From positions 160,735 through 224,734 of the forward strand of contig CAZDWS010000007.1 in assembly GCA_964509295.1 (NCBI GenBank): a stretch of DNA of 64,000 nucleotides, read 5' to 3'. The translations under genes and the position numbers were made by a program. Below are positions 42,785 to 51,264 of this stretch, piece by piece. This DNA is from JBGSQR01 sp964509295. GTDB lineage: Bacteria; Desulfobacterota; Desulfuromonadia; Geobacterales; Pseudopelobacteraceae. Position 1 is the stretch's first letter; every line of letters starts with the position of its first letter. The notes under the pieces were generated by a model, which saw nothing but the letters and a program-made list of their open reading frames with translations, searched no databases and was not told the origin of the DNA.

Positions 42785-44413
42785 ATGCGTGCAAAAGATC
42801 TTAACCTGAAAGAGTTGTTAAGTTTTTCTCCAGAGGATGGGGTGATCAATTTTATGGGGCGAAGAGCGCTTATTTTTGATGCTGTTTCAGTTGGGCTCAT
42901 GAGAAAGGAGCTAATTGAAAATCTTGGCGTTGCCGCCGCCAGAAACATTCTTACACGAAAAGGATATGCCCATGGTTGGCGAACAGCAGAAAGTCTGGAT
43001 AAGGAATTTCCCAAGCTATTTAATGATCTTGAAACAGGTCCAAAGCTGCACATGTTGCATGGGCTTCTCAAAATACCAAACAGCAGGAGCAGTGACGGCA
43101 ATGGAGATGTACCTTTGGTAGAGTCTGACTGGACTGACTCCTATGAGGCAGAACAGCATCTATTGCATCTGGGACGTTCTGAGGAACCGGTTTGCTGGAC
43201 TTTGACAGGGTGGGCCAGTGGCTATGTTTCATACAGGACAGGACGCGAAGTGTATTTTATTGAAGATAAGTGTGTTGGCAGAGGGGATGCCTACTGCCAT
43301 GTGATTGCACGTTTTAAAGATAAATGGGGTGAGGAAATAGAACCACATCTGCCATTTTATCAGGTGGAATCTCTGGATGAGATGCTTAAAGGGCTTAATA
43401 AACAGCTGATAGAAACTGAAAAACAGTTACAGGACCGTAAGCGTAAGCTCTTATGCTTAGAAGATATGTCCGACGACTCTCCCTGTATTACTGCTCGCAG
43501 TGATGCAATGCGACATCTTATGAGTCTTGCAAAACGTGTCGCCAGGGTTGATTCAGCGGTAATTGTGACTGGAGAAAGTGGTGCTGGAAAAGAAAGGATT
43601 GCCAGGCTGATACATGACCAATCTGCCAGAGCCGGTCGTCCATTTATTGCAGTAAACTGCGGATCAGTTGCTGAAAGTCTACAGGAGAGAGAGTTGTTTG
43701 GCCATGCCAAGGGGGCATTTACCGGCGCTGATCGCGATTCAATCGGCTTGTTCGAGGCTGCTAACGGCGGGACGCTGTTTCTGGATGAAATCGGCGATAT
43801 TTCCATGGGGTTACAGGTGAAGTTGTTGAGAGCACTTCAAGAAAAGGAGATTCGCAGGGTTGGTGAGAATAAATCACGTTCTGTTGATATCAGGGTGGTT
43901 GCCGCAACTAACCGAAACCTTGCAGATGATGTGGCTGCCGGGCGTTTTCGTCAAGATCTTTACTATCGTTTAAGGGTAATTGAGCTGAAAGTTCCGTCTT
44001 TGCGTGAACGCACGGATGATATTTTACCATTGGCCAGAATTTTTCTGGAAGAAGCTACTAAGCGCTCAAACAGAAAAATATCCGCCTTTAAACCACAGGC
44101 AGCAGATCAGCTTCTTCGCTATAGCTGGCCCGGTAATGTACGGGAGCTTTATAATGCTGTAGAACATGCAGTCGCTCTATGTATGTCAGATCGCGTTGAA
44201 GTAGATGATCTACCTGAAGAGCTCCGCGCAGCAATGCCAAAGCCTGTTGTTAGCGGGGCCATACGTTCGCTTGAAGATGTGGAGAGAGAATATATTTTGG
44301 CGGCGGTTAGAGCAACTGGCGACAATAAGGCCCGAGCCGCTTCAGAGCTGAATATAGGCATTGCTACTTTGTACAGGAAACTAAATGAATATGAGAGGTT
44401 GGATAAAAAATAA
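42785..44413 (+). CDS. XylR/DmpR-type sigma-54 activator
   Basis: The ATG at 42785 follows GAGAGGGGG; a TTG five codons earlier is less likely. The 542-residue protein has a XylR-N-type sensing region (about 10-115), a V4R domain (about 125-185) with C137, C163 and C171 that may bind a metal, a linker coiled coil, and a sigma-54 AAA+ domain with Walker A GESGAGKE (263-270) and GAFTGA (310-315). A Fis-type helix-turn-helix forms the end. Relatives respond to aromatic compounds. It probably activates the divergent cytochrome-reductase operon and the porin gene. Confidence 0.92.
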   Translation: MRAKDLNLKELLSFSPEDGVINFMGRRALIFDAVSVGLMRKELIENLGVAAARNILTRKGYAHGWRTAESLDKEFPKLFNDLETGPKLHMLHGLLKIPNSRSSDGNGDVPLVESDWTDSYEAEQHLLHLGRSEEPVCWTLTGWASGYVSYRTGREVYFIEDKCVGRGDAYCHVIARFKDKWGEEIEPHLPFYQVESLDEMLKGLNKQLIETEKQLQDRKRKLLCLEDMSDDSPCITARSDAMRHLMSLAKRVARVDSAVIVTGESGAGKERIARLIHDQSARAGRPFIAVNCGSVAESLQERELFGHAKGAFTGADRDSIGLFEAANGGTLFLDEIGDISMGLQVKLLRALQEKEIRRVGENKSRSVDIRVVAATNRNLADDVAAGRFRQDLYYRLRVIELKVPSLRERTDDILPLARIFLEEATKRSNRKISAFKPQAADQLLRYSWPGNVRELYNAVEHAVALCMSDRVEVDDLPEELRAAMPKPVVSGAIRSLEDVEREYILAAVRATGDNKARAASELNIGIATLYRKLNEYERLDKK

Positions 44414-44432
44414 ATTTCGGATTTTAAAAAAT

Positions 44433-44466
44433 AAAAATCCCCCCGGCGTAAACCGGGGGGATTTTT
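44433..44466. terminator. Bidirectional terminator
   Basis: A 14-bp stem (AAAAATCCCCCCGG and its inverse) with loop CGTAAA lies between convergent genes, with A/T runs on both sides. A strong terminator for both strands. Confidence 0.95.
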
Positions 44467-44473
44467 ATTGCTG

Positions 44474-45364
44474 TTACTTTTTCATTAATCTATCCATCGC
44501 CATCTTGAGACTGATACGCATACGCTCAAGAACCTCAGCTAGCTGGCCAATTTCGTCGTCTGAAGTTGCTACAATTTTTTCACTGACGTCTCCATCAGCC
44601 ATGTTTGAAGCAATTTGAGTAAATACGGTCAATGGCTGCAAGAGATATTTTACGATGTACATGATAGCAAAAATTGAGATAAACATAATTGCAGACATGA
44701 TACCGATCAGGGAGAAGAGAAGTTCATTCTTTGCTTTATTAAGTTCAATGATTGAAAGGCCCATACGCATGTTGCCCCAATGCTTGCCTTTTACAATAAT
44801 TGGAGAGGCGACGTCCCACATTGTCTCACCAGTATTACGATGATATACCTGAATTAAGCCTTCCTGCATGTTGTTTGCGCCCTTGATTTCAACAGGATTG
44901 TTGAATAGTCTTTTTGTCCTATTCCAAGTAGCATCAGTTTCTTTGTCGCCTGTAATTTGCCTGGTGTACATTGTGTTATGCGAAGAAACATAGCCGTTCT
45001 TATCAACAGCAACGGCGTAAACAATGTTTGGGTTTTTCATAAATTCGTCTTCCATGGCCAGCAAAGACTTGTCTGAAAAAGCATCGTATTTTGTATGATA
45101 TTTAGGAGGATCAAAATTACCAAAAAGTACGTAGTTTGTGTCGAAAGCGTCAGCCATTGTAAGCGCTCCGTTATCGATCGCATCTTCAATAAGTCGGGAA
45201 AATGATTTTGCTCCGACGATGGTAATAAACTTGGCATGAGCCTGGTATTGCTGTTCAAGTCTTGTAAACTGCTGCTTGACCAGCAAAATAGACCCCAGAG
45301 CAATAACCACAAATAGAATGACGTTAACCAGTACGGTTACTTTAACACTAATTTTCTTAAACAT
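44474..45364 (-). CDS. Cache-HAMP membrane sensor without output domain
   Basis: The 296-residue protein has a first membrane helix (residues 8-29), a periplasmic sensor region (about 30-205), a second helix (about 210-232) and a HAMP domain (YLLQPLTVFTQIASNMADGD, then DEIGQLAEVLERMR), then stops. No kinase, cyclase or chemoreceptor domain follows. The sensor contains DKNGYVSSHN, HRNTGETMWDVASPI and KHWGNMRMG, matching the C-terminal part of the chemoreceptor encoded at 51265. It may pass signals to a separate partner, such as the roadblock protein encoded just upstream. Confidence 0.8.
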   Translation of the reverse strand: MFKKISVKVTVLVNVILFVVIALGSILLVKQQFTRLEQQYQAHAKFITIVGAKSFSRLIEDAIDNGALTMADAFDTNYVLFGNFDPPKYHTKYDAFSDKSLLAMEDEFMKNPNIVYAVAVDKNGYVSSHNTMYTRQITGDKETDATWNRTKRLFNNPVEIKGANNMQEGLIQVYHRNTGETMWDVASPIIVKGKHWGNMRMGLSIIELNKAKNELLFSLIGIMSAIMFISIFAIMYIVKYLLQPLTVFTQIASNMADGDVSEKIVATSDDEIGQLAEVLERMRISLKMAMDRLMKK

Positions 45365-45396
45365 TGTTTCCTCCTGTATTTGTTACTTTTAAATAA

Positions 45397-46047
45397 TTAA
45401 AGATATGGTGCTATCATTTGTCTGAATTGGGCTGACTTGTTGTTATCATTAATTTCTAGATTGATGATTTCGATCAATTCTGGAAATGCGTCTTTTGATG
45501 GTTGATTGGTTTCAAGCCATTTTTCAATACATTCAGTGAAAATTATCTTTGCCATAGGCCCTAAAAACTTTGTGAGACTGGCTTGCATTCCACTCAGAGA
45601 GGATGAAAGCGGACCTTTTTCAATCAATTCTGCGGGATTATGTGTTGCGGCAATTGGTGCTTTTTGTGCTGGAGTTGAAATTGTTGATTGTTTTTCTGGT
45701 TCACTGCTTGCTGATTTATCAAGCTGTTTGGACGCTACATCTATAATCATGTCGAGTATTTGAATATTTACAGCAACTGTATTAGAGCATAGCAGAACAT
45801 AATATCTGTCATGATCATGCCTGACGACAATTCGTCCTTTTTCATATTTGAAGTTGAATGTTCTTGAACCGCCGGTACATTCCTGGAAAACCGGAATATT
45901 GTCGGTTAGCAGGGATGCCACTGACTTCAACATTTCGGTGTCAATACCCTGCGGGAACAGATGTGCCATAACATGCCCCTGGTCATTACAAATCATACTA
46001 CCGACGACCCCGGGAACTGAATTTAACTTGTTCAATACTTTATTCAT
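45397..46047 (-). CDS. Roadblock/LC7-like protein with extra C-terminal domain
   Basis: Residues 1-115 (LNSVPGVVGSMICNDQGHVM, then VRHDHDRYYVLLCSNT) fit a roadblock/LC7 fold, which often partners small GTPases such as MglA or senses signals in two-gene units. A Ser/Pro/Ala-rich linker follows, then a helical domain (TKFLGPMAKIIFTECIEKWL). It lies 32 bases upstream of the Cache-HAMP gene on the same strand, with AAGGAGG before the ATG, so the two are probably co-transcribed. Confidence 0.75.
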   Translation of the reverse strand: MNKVLNKLNSVPGVVGSMICNDQGHVMAHLFPQGIDTEMLKSVASLLTDNIPVFQECTGGSRTFNFKYEKGRIVVRHDHDRYYVLLCSNTVAVNIQILDMIIDVASKQLDKSASSEPEKQSTISTPAQKAPIAATHNPAELIEKGPLSSSLSGMQASLTKFLGPMAKIIFTECIEKWLETNQPSKDAFPELIEIINLEINDNNKSAQFRQMIAPYL

Positions 46048-46167
46048 TCAAGAACCTCCTTTCCGGATTAAAGCGAAAAACAGATTGTTTACATTATTAT
46101 TGAAAAAGTGAACTTAGGCGTAATCAATGTTGATACTAGTTTGCTTTTATATATTTTTTAAAAATAT

Positions 46168-46244
46168 TGGCGCGCCCGGAGAGATTCGAACTCCCGACAC
46201 CCAGGTTCGAAGCCTGGTGCTCTATCCAGCTGAGCTACGAGCGC
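46168..46244 (-). tRNA. tRNA-Arg (TCG)
   Basis: The minus strand folds as a complete cloverleaf. The acceptor pair is GCGCTCG/CGGGCGC (one G-T). The D arm is GCTC...GAGC and the anticodon stem CCAGG/CCTGG encloses loop CTTCGAA (anticodon TCG at 46208-46210). A T arm with TTCGAAT, discriminator G and an encoded CCA complete the gene. It reads CGA codons of arginine. Confidence 0.95.
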
Positions 46245-46312
46245 ATATGGCGATAATACTATATCAGAATTAAATTTCATGAAACCATTATTTGCAAAAA
46301 ACAATTAATATA

Positions 46313-47269
46313 TTATTTGTCATATTTATCAATATATTGTCTTATTTGATTTGCAGTTTCGCTTGAAGTATCTATTGCCAAAAAACGCTTCCAAAATGGT
46401 ATGGCTTCTTTAATTCGGTTAATTTCTATAGCATAAATATATCCAATGCTGTAAAGGCTCTCCAGGTTGTTTGGGTCAGCAGTAAGAACGAGTTCATGAT
46501 TATTTATGGCTCTTTGGAAATCACCTGTCAGCCTGTACATGGCACCCTGATCATTTAGAACTTCAATGTCGTCGGGTTTAAGTTTTAAGGACACATTATA
46601 AGAATCAATGGCTTCTTTAGGCATTTCCAGGTCGTAGTAGGCATTTCCTAGTTCTGCCCAAGTTTTGTGATTTTCAGGTTCGGATTTTGTTTTAAGTAAT
46701 GCTTCGGTTACTCGATTTTTTTTATCATCAAGTAATTGAAGTTCGGGGCCATTTTCTCTGTTTGTTAAAGTTGAAGAATCCTGTAAATAACTGTCATCAA
46801 GGTTCACTGATTCAGGTTCCGGACAAGCAACAGCAGCTGCCATATCCAATGCCGAGCCAGGTATGATTGTGTCACTAGAATTAAAGCTGATCAGTCGGTC
46901 AACTCTCTTGCCATTTTTAGCCAGAATATCAATCTGTTTCAATGTCGCAGACTGCTCAACACAGTTAATTTCATAGTATTCAAGGTGTTGAAAATACTCT
47001 TTTTTTGTGTACTCATTTGCAGCATCCATTCGTTGGCGTGCGCCTCTTGGCGTAAAGCGAAGCCAGATAGCAATATTCCCATCAGGTTTCTTCTGAATAG
47101 AGTCCATTTCAATGGCAACATTATGGCGATTTGTTTGGGCAAGTTTGTTCCATTGAACAGCATTAGCTTTTAGAGGCGGGGAAAAAATAAATATTATGAA
47201 TGCGAATAACAGTAGTTCGTTGAATTTAACTGTTTGTATTCTTAATCCAATATTCACATGTTTCTCCAT
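46313..47269 (-). CDS. Exported protein with adhesin-E-like and TPR domains
   Basis: The start is uncertain: the ATG at 47269 is chosen, with a TTG at 47281 and GTG at 47257 as alternatives. The 318-residue product has a hydrophobic segment (LLLFAFIIFIFSPPL) that acts as signal or anchor. A beta-rich domain follows (NVAIEMDSIQKKPDGNIAIWLRFTP ... YYEINC) like the surface-adhesin E-type domain. Three or more TPR units are at the end (AELGNAYYDLEMPKEAIDSY, NDQGAMYRLTGDFQRAIN). TPRs bind partner proteins, so a periplasmic assembly role is possible. Confidence 0.75.
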   Translation of the reverse strand: MEKHVNIGLRIQTVKFNELLLFAFIIFIFSPPLKANAVQWNKLAQTNRHNVAIEMDSIQKKPDGNIAIWLRFTPRGARQRMDAANEYTKKEYFQHLEYYEINCVEQSATLKQIDILAKNGKRVDRLISFNSSDTIIPGSALDMAAAVACPEPESVNLDDSYLQDSSTLTNRENGPELQLLDDKKNRVTEALLKTKSEPENHKTWAELGNAYYDLEMPKEAIDSYNVSLKLKPDDIEVLNDQGAMYRLTGDFQRAINNHELVLTADPNNLESLYSIGYIYAIEINRIKEAIPFWKRFLAIDTSSETANQIRQYIDKYDK

Positions 47270-47434
47270 AGTTATGCTCAAAATGAACAGAAGTCATTGT
47301 ACTTATATAATGAGTAATTACAACCGCTTTTTGCAATTATGTTTTTAACGTAGATGTGCAAGCCTTCAAACTTGACGCAAATCTGAATTTAAGGTAATTT
47401 CAATTGATTTAACACTGTATTTGTAGGAGTCTGT

Positions 47435-47998
47435 ATGCGCGTCATATCTGGAAGCGCGCGTGGAATTAGGCTTCAGGCGCCTGTTGGGATTCTTACCCGA
47501 CCGACATCTGATCGCGCAAGAGAGGCTCTTTTTAGTATCATCCAGAGCCGCAATGACCTGAGTGGCACCAAAGTACTTGATATTTGTGCTGGTACTGGCG
47601 CTCTTGCAATAGAAGCGTTAAGCCGCGGTGCTTCATCTGCAACTCTTATTGAAGTTGAAGTGAACGCACTTAAATCAATAAGAAGCAATCTGACAGCATC
47701 AAAATTATTAGACAGGGCTGAAGTGTTGAACATTGATGCTATTAAAGCTCTACACACTCTGTCCAAGCGTAATTGTTGTTATAATATTATTTTTTTTGAT
47801 CCGCCATATTCCTCGGATCTATATAAGACAATTCCTGAAGAAATTAGTAAATTATCTCTTTTATGCCATGATGGCTTGCTAGTTATTGAAAGTTCTTCCA
47901 GAAATGTTCTTCCTGAGAAGATTGCAAGGCTTTTGAAGGTAGACTCTAGAACTTATGCAGATTCATCTCTAATTTTTTATGTTCTGGAGGATGTATGA
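47435..47998 (+). CDS. rsmD: 16S rRNA (guanine966-N2)-methyltransferase RsmD
   Basis: The 187-residue protein begins MRVISGSARGIRLQAP and has the SAM-binding LDICAGTGALAIEALSRGA and catalytic FFDPPYSSDLY (DPPY) motifs. It methylates G966 of 16S rRNA. It overlaps coaD as ATGA; the rsmD-coaD pair is common in bacteria. TAGGAG is upstream. Confidence 0.95.
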   Translation: MRVISGSARGIRLQAPVGILTRPTSDRAREALFSIIQSRNDLSGTKVLDICAGTGALAIEALSRGASSATLIEVEVNALKSIRSNLTASKLLDRAEVLNIDAIKALHTLSKRNCCYNIIFFDPPYSSDLYKTIPEEISKLSLLCHDGLLVIESSSRNVLPEKIARLLKVDSRTYADSSLIFYVLEDV

Positions 47999-48489
47999 AA
48001 AAAATTGCTATTTATCCCGGTTCATTCGACCCGATAACATTCGGTCATTTGGATATTCTGGACAGAGGTCTGAAAGTTTTTGATGAAATTGTTATTGCCG
48101 TTGCCTGTAATTCACAAAAAAATGCTCTTTTTTCTACTGAAGAACGTGTTGCATTAATTGAATCGGTTGTCAGAGACAAGAAGAGGGTCCGGGTTGACAC
48201 TTTTAAAGGTCTTTTGATAGATTATGTCGCCCAGCAGAATGCTTCTGTTATAATTCGTGGATTAAGGGCTATTTCGGATTTTGAATATGAATTTCAGATT
48301 GCTCAGATGAACAGCTGTATCGGGTATGGTGTGGAAACATTATTTATGATGACCTCACTGCAATACGGTTATCTTTCTTCCTCAATTGTCAGGGAGGTCT
48401 GCTCTCTGAATGGCAACATAGATAGTTTTGTTCCACAGGAAGTGAAAGATGCCCTTAGGAAAAAATACGGTTTAGACAGAAATGAATAA
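47995..48489 (+). CDS. coaD: Phosphopantetheine adenylyltransferase CoaD
   Basis: The 164-residue enzyme starts IAIYPGSFDPITFGHLDIL, with the nucleotidyl-transferase GH motif, and has RGLRAISDFEYEFQIAQMN and SSIVREV near the end. It makes dephospho-CoA from phosphopantetheine and ATP, the next-to-last step of CoA synthesis. It overlaps rsmD and ends 62 bases before the aminotransferase. Confidence 0.97.
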   Translation: MKKIAIYPGSFDPITFGHLDILDRGLKVFDEIVIAVACNSQKNALFSTEERVALIESVVRDKKRVRVDTFKGLLIDYVAQQNASVIIRGLRAISDFEYEFQIAQMNSCIGYGVETLFMMTSLQYGYLSSSIVREVCSLNGNIDSFVPQEVKDALRKKYGLDRNE

Positions 48490-48550
48490 TTATTTTTTTC
48501 AGTTCGTTTATCTTTAAATAACCAGTAGTTTATTTTTGGAGGATGTTTGG

Positions 48551-49744
48551 ATGAAACTTGCAGATAGAGTAAATAAGATTCAACCGTCACCAACATTGGC
48601 AATTGATGCTAAAGCAAAGGCTCTTATTGCTCAAGGTGTTGATATTATAGGTTTCGGAGCCGGCGAGCCTGATTTCGGTACTCCAGAGAACATTAAGCAA
48701 GCCGGGAAAAAAGCTATTGATGACGGCTTTACCAAATATATGCCTGTTGGCGGTGCGGATGACTTGAAGGATGCCATAATTGGTAAAATGAAAAAGGATC
48801 ACGGTATAGAATATTCGCGAGACGAGATTTCTGTTGCCTGTGGGGCAAAGCATAGCTTGTATAATATTTCCCAGGCTCTTATCCAGGAAGGGGATGAAGT
48901 TATTATTCCAGCCCCATATTGGGTTTCTTATCCCGATCAGGTGGTTCTAGCCGGTGGTACTCCGGTATTTATAGAAACTGATGAATCATCCGCCTTTAAA
49001 ATCACACCAACCCAGCTTGAACAAGCCATAACACCTAAGACTAAAGCCTTGATTTTGAATTCGCCATGTAATCCAACAGGCACAAGTTATTCTTTTGAAG
49101 AGATGAAGGCACTGGGAGAGGTATGTCTTAAGCATGATTTTATGATCATATCAGACGATATCTATGAACGACTTATTTACGATGGTCTGGTGTTTAATAA
49201 TATTGTTCAGGTAGTACCAGAGCTTAAGTCAAGGGTTGTAGTTGTAAATGGTGTATCTAAAACATATGCCATGACTGGATGGAGAATCGGTTATGCCTGT
49301 GGACCTAAAGAGCTGATTTCTGCAATGACCAAAATGCAGTCTCAGTCTACTTCAAATGCAACTTCAGTTGCGCAAAAGGCATCAGTTGAGGCTCTCAATG
49401 GTCCTCAGGATGTTGTTACGGATATGATAAAACAGTTTGAGAAGAGGCGTACTTATATTGTCTCCAGATTGAATTCCATGCCGGGTGTAACCTGTTTCAA
49501 TTCTACTGGAGCTTTCTATGTATTTCCCAACTTCTCGTCTTTTTACGGAAAATCATTTGAGGGTAAGCAAATCAATAACTCCTCCGAGTTTGCAGCATAT
49601 CTGCTTGAAAATGCCAAGGTAGCCCTGGTTCCAGGTGTTGCATTCGGAGCTGATAATTATGCCAGACTTTCCTATGCCTGTAGCATGGAAAATATTGAAA
49701 AGGGAATGGATAGAATTGAAGAGGCCATTAAACTGTTAAAATAA
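48551..49744 (+). CDS. aspC: Aspartate aminotransferase (class I)
   Basis: The ATG at 48551 follows TGGAGG; the protein has 397 residues. It shows GFGAGEPDFGTPENIK, NSPCNPTGTSYS, SDDIYERLIYDG and the PLP lysine in VNGVSKTYAMTGWRIGY. The C-terminal Arg region FGADNYARLSYA fits the 1-gamma aspartate aminotransferase group that links aspartate with oxaloacetate; other amino donors are possible. It starts 62 bases after coaD and may share its transcript. Confidence 0.92.
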   Translation: MKLADRVNKIQPSPTLAIDAKAKALIAQGVDIIGFGAGEPDFGTPENIKQAGKKAIDDGFTKYMPVGGADDLKDAIIGKMKKDHGIEYSRDEISVACGAKHSLYNISQALIQEGDEVIIPAPYWVSYPDQVVLAGGTPVFIETDESSAFKITPTQLEQAITPKTKALILNSPCNPTGTSYSFEEMKALGEVCLKHDFMIISDDIYERLIYDGLVFNNIVQVVPELKSRVVVVNGVSKTYAMTGWRIGYACGPKELISAMTKMQSQSTSNATSVAQKASVEALNGPQDVVTDMIKQFEKRRTYIVSRLNSMPGVTCFNSTGAFYVFPNFSSFYGKSFEGKQINNSSEFAAYLLENAKVALVPGVAFGADNYARLSYACSMENIEKGMDRIEEAIKLLK

Positions 49745-49804
49745 GCTTTTCGCTTTAGATAATGCTAGAGTGATATAAATTCTAATAATGTATGGGGTGC
49801 ATAG

Positions 49805-49996
49805 ATGATAACAAGAGATATGATTATTGGAGATGTTCTCAGAAATCACCCCGAAACTCTTGCTGTGTTTAAAGAGTATAATCTTGAATGTTACGAATGC
49901 CAGATTTCAGATCTGGAAACCCTCCAACACGGTGCAGATGTTCACAAGGTCGACATTGATATTCTGATTGAATCCCTCAATAAAGTAATTTTATGA
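49805..49996 (+). CDS. DUF1858 redox-disulfide domain protein
   Basis: A 63-residue protein of the DUF1858/hybrid-cluster-protein-associated type: MITRDMIIGDVLRNHPETLA, FKEYNLECYECQISDLETL. It has a CxxC pair (C29-C32) that may form a redox disulfide. Family members in anaerobes occur beside or fused to Fe-S or sulfur-handling proteins. It follows aspC by 60 bases with GGGG upstream. Confidence 0.85.
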   Translation: MITRDMIIGDVLRNHPETLAVFKEYNLECYECQISDLETLQHGADVHKVDIDILIESLNKVIL

Positions 49997-50045
49997 TCAA
50001 TTTATTCTTTTGTTTCGCCTGCCTGGCTTTTAAAAGAATAAAATT

Positions 50046-51128
50046 ATGAGCAGTACTACTGATATATATGCCAGCTACTTCTCTGTCGGAATGAAAGTTG
50101 GTGTCGGTATACCGGCACCCAATTCCGAAACCTTCAGAGACTGGGCTCTCATCCATGAGCTTGATGAAGATCTGGTGTTTCTTCAGCTTTCCAGGGATCA
50201 TCTGCCCGTAGATGTCAGCCTGCATGTCGGTCTGATACTTGAGTTGCGCGGCGGTAAAGAGGACGCAGGGTACAGCTGCCGTGCAATTATTGTTTCAGAA
50301 GGTATTGAAGGTCAAATACTGCTCCGATTAATCGGTGAGATCGTCACGGATGAATTACGAGAATTTTACAGAATAGATGCTTTCCTGCCTGTTAAGTATT
50401 ACATTCCCGATATTCAGAATCAAAAAGAACTTGAAAAGGAATGGAGTGAGCGACGTGAACAGAGGATTGCCGAAGAAATTATTCGCAAACAGCAGCCGTG
50501 GGACAGCAGGTTAATAACCGGCAGTTCTGTTCTCCCAGATGAACGTCACTTGAATCTGGAAGAAATAGGGATTGAAAACCTCATTGAACAAGAAGATGAA
50601 TCGGAAGAAAATTCGTGGGATACCATCATTCCGCTGGCAGCAAATATAAGTGGTGGTGGAATACGCATCATTGTACATCATATCTTTGAAGCAGGTCAGT
50701 ATGTGCTCTTGGAAATTCTGGTACCGATTCCCATTCATATCGTTGATGCTGTGGCAAAAGTTGTATCTGTAAAGAGAACACAATCGAAATTAAATGAACG
50801 TGAAAGCTTTGAAGTGTCTTTGAAATTTGTAAATATCAATGAACGTGATCGAGATTCAATAGTTAACTATATTTCCAATATACAACTCAAGCGTATTCGC
50901 CAACTTAGGATGCAGTTCGCTTTTCGGGACAGTCTGACCGGGGATGCTCTTCCGGAAATTGAAAAATACAAAACTTTAAAACAGGTTGTTTTAGGATTAA
51001 TTTTATGCAGTTTTGTTTTTCTGGTTGCATATTACTTATGGGGTTATGCAAATAATCGCCCCAAACATGAAATAGAAGAAATCTTTGAAAAAGGTATAAA
51101 AAAGTATCTTCAGCAGACTGGAAAATAG
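50046..51128 (+). CDS. PilZ-domain protein with C-terminal membrane helix
   Basis: The 360-residue protein has an N-terminal YcgR-like region (about 1-100, LRGGKEDAGYSCRAIIVSE). A PilZ domain follows, with the RxxxR motif in LREFYRIDAFLPVKY and NISGGGIRI as the (D/N)xSxxG motif, so it should bind c-di-GMP. A long acidic insert separates the two motifs (about 125-210). A single membrane helix (VVLGLILCSFVFLVAYYLW) is near the C-terminus, so it is tail-anchored. It may tune motility or envelope processes with the chemoreceptor downstream. Confidence 0.85.
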   Translation: MSSTTDIYASYFSVGMKVGVGIPAPNSETFRDWALIHELDEDLVFLQLSRDHLPVDVSLHVGLILELRGGKEDAGYSCRAIIVSEGIEGQILLRLIGEIVTDELREFYRIDAFLPVKYYIPDIQNQKELEKEWSERREQRIAEEIIRKQQPWDSRLITGSSVLPDERHLNLEEIGIENLIEQEDESEENSWDTIIPLAANISGGGIRIIVHHIFEAGQYVLLEILVPIPIHIVDAVAKVVSVKRTQSKLNERESFEVSLKFVNINERDRDSIVNYISNIQLKRIRQLRMQFAFRDSLTGDALPEIEKYKTLKQVVLGLILCSFVFLVAYYLWGYANNRPKHEIEEIFEKGIKKYLQQTGK

Positions 51129-51264
51129 TTGAATCAATTGCTAACAGTTTGATTGCAATTAACTGTTTGATAATTTATTTATAGTTGATAAAATTAAAAG
51201 CATGTTTAAAATTTGAATGTTGTTTTAATTAGTTGGTTAAAATTTAGCATTCTGGGGGGAATTT

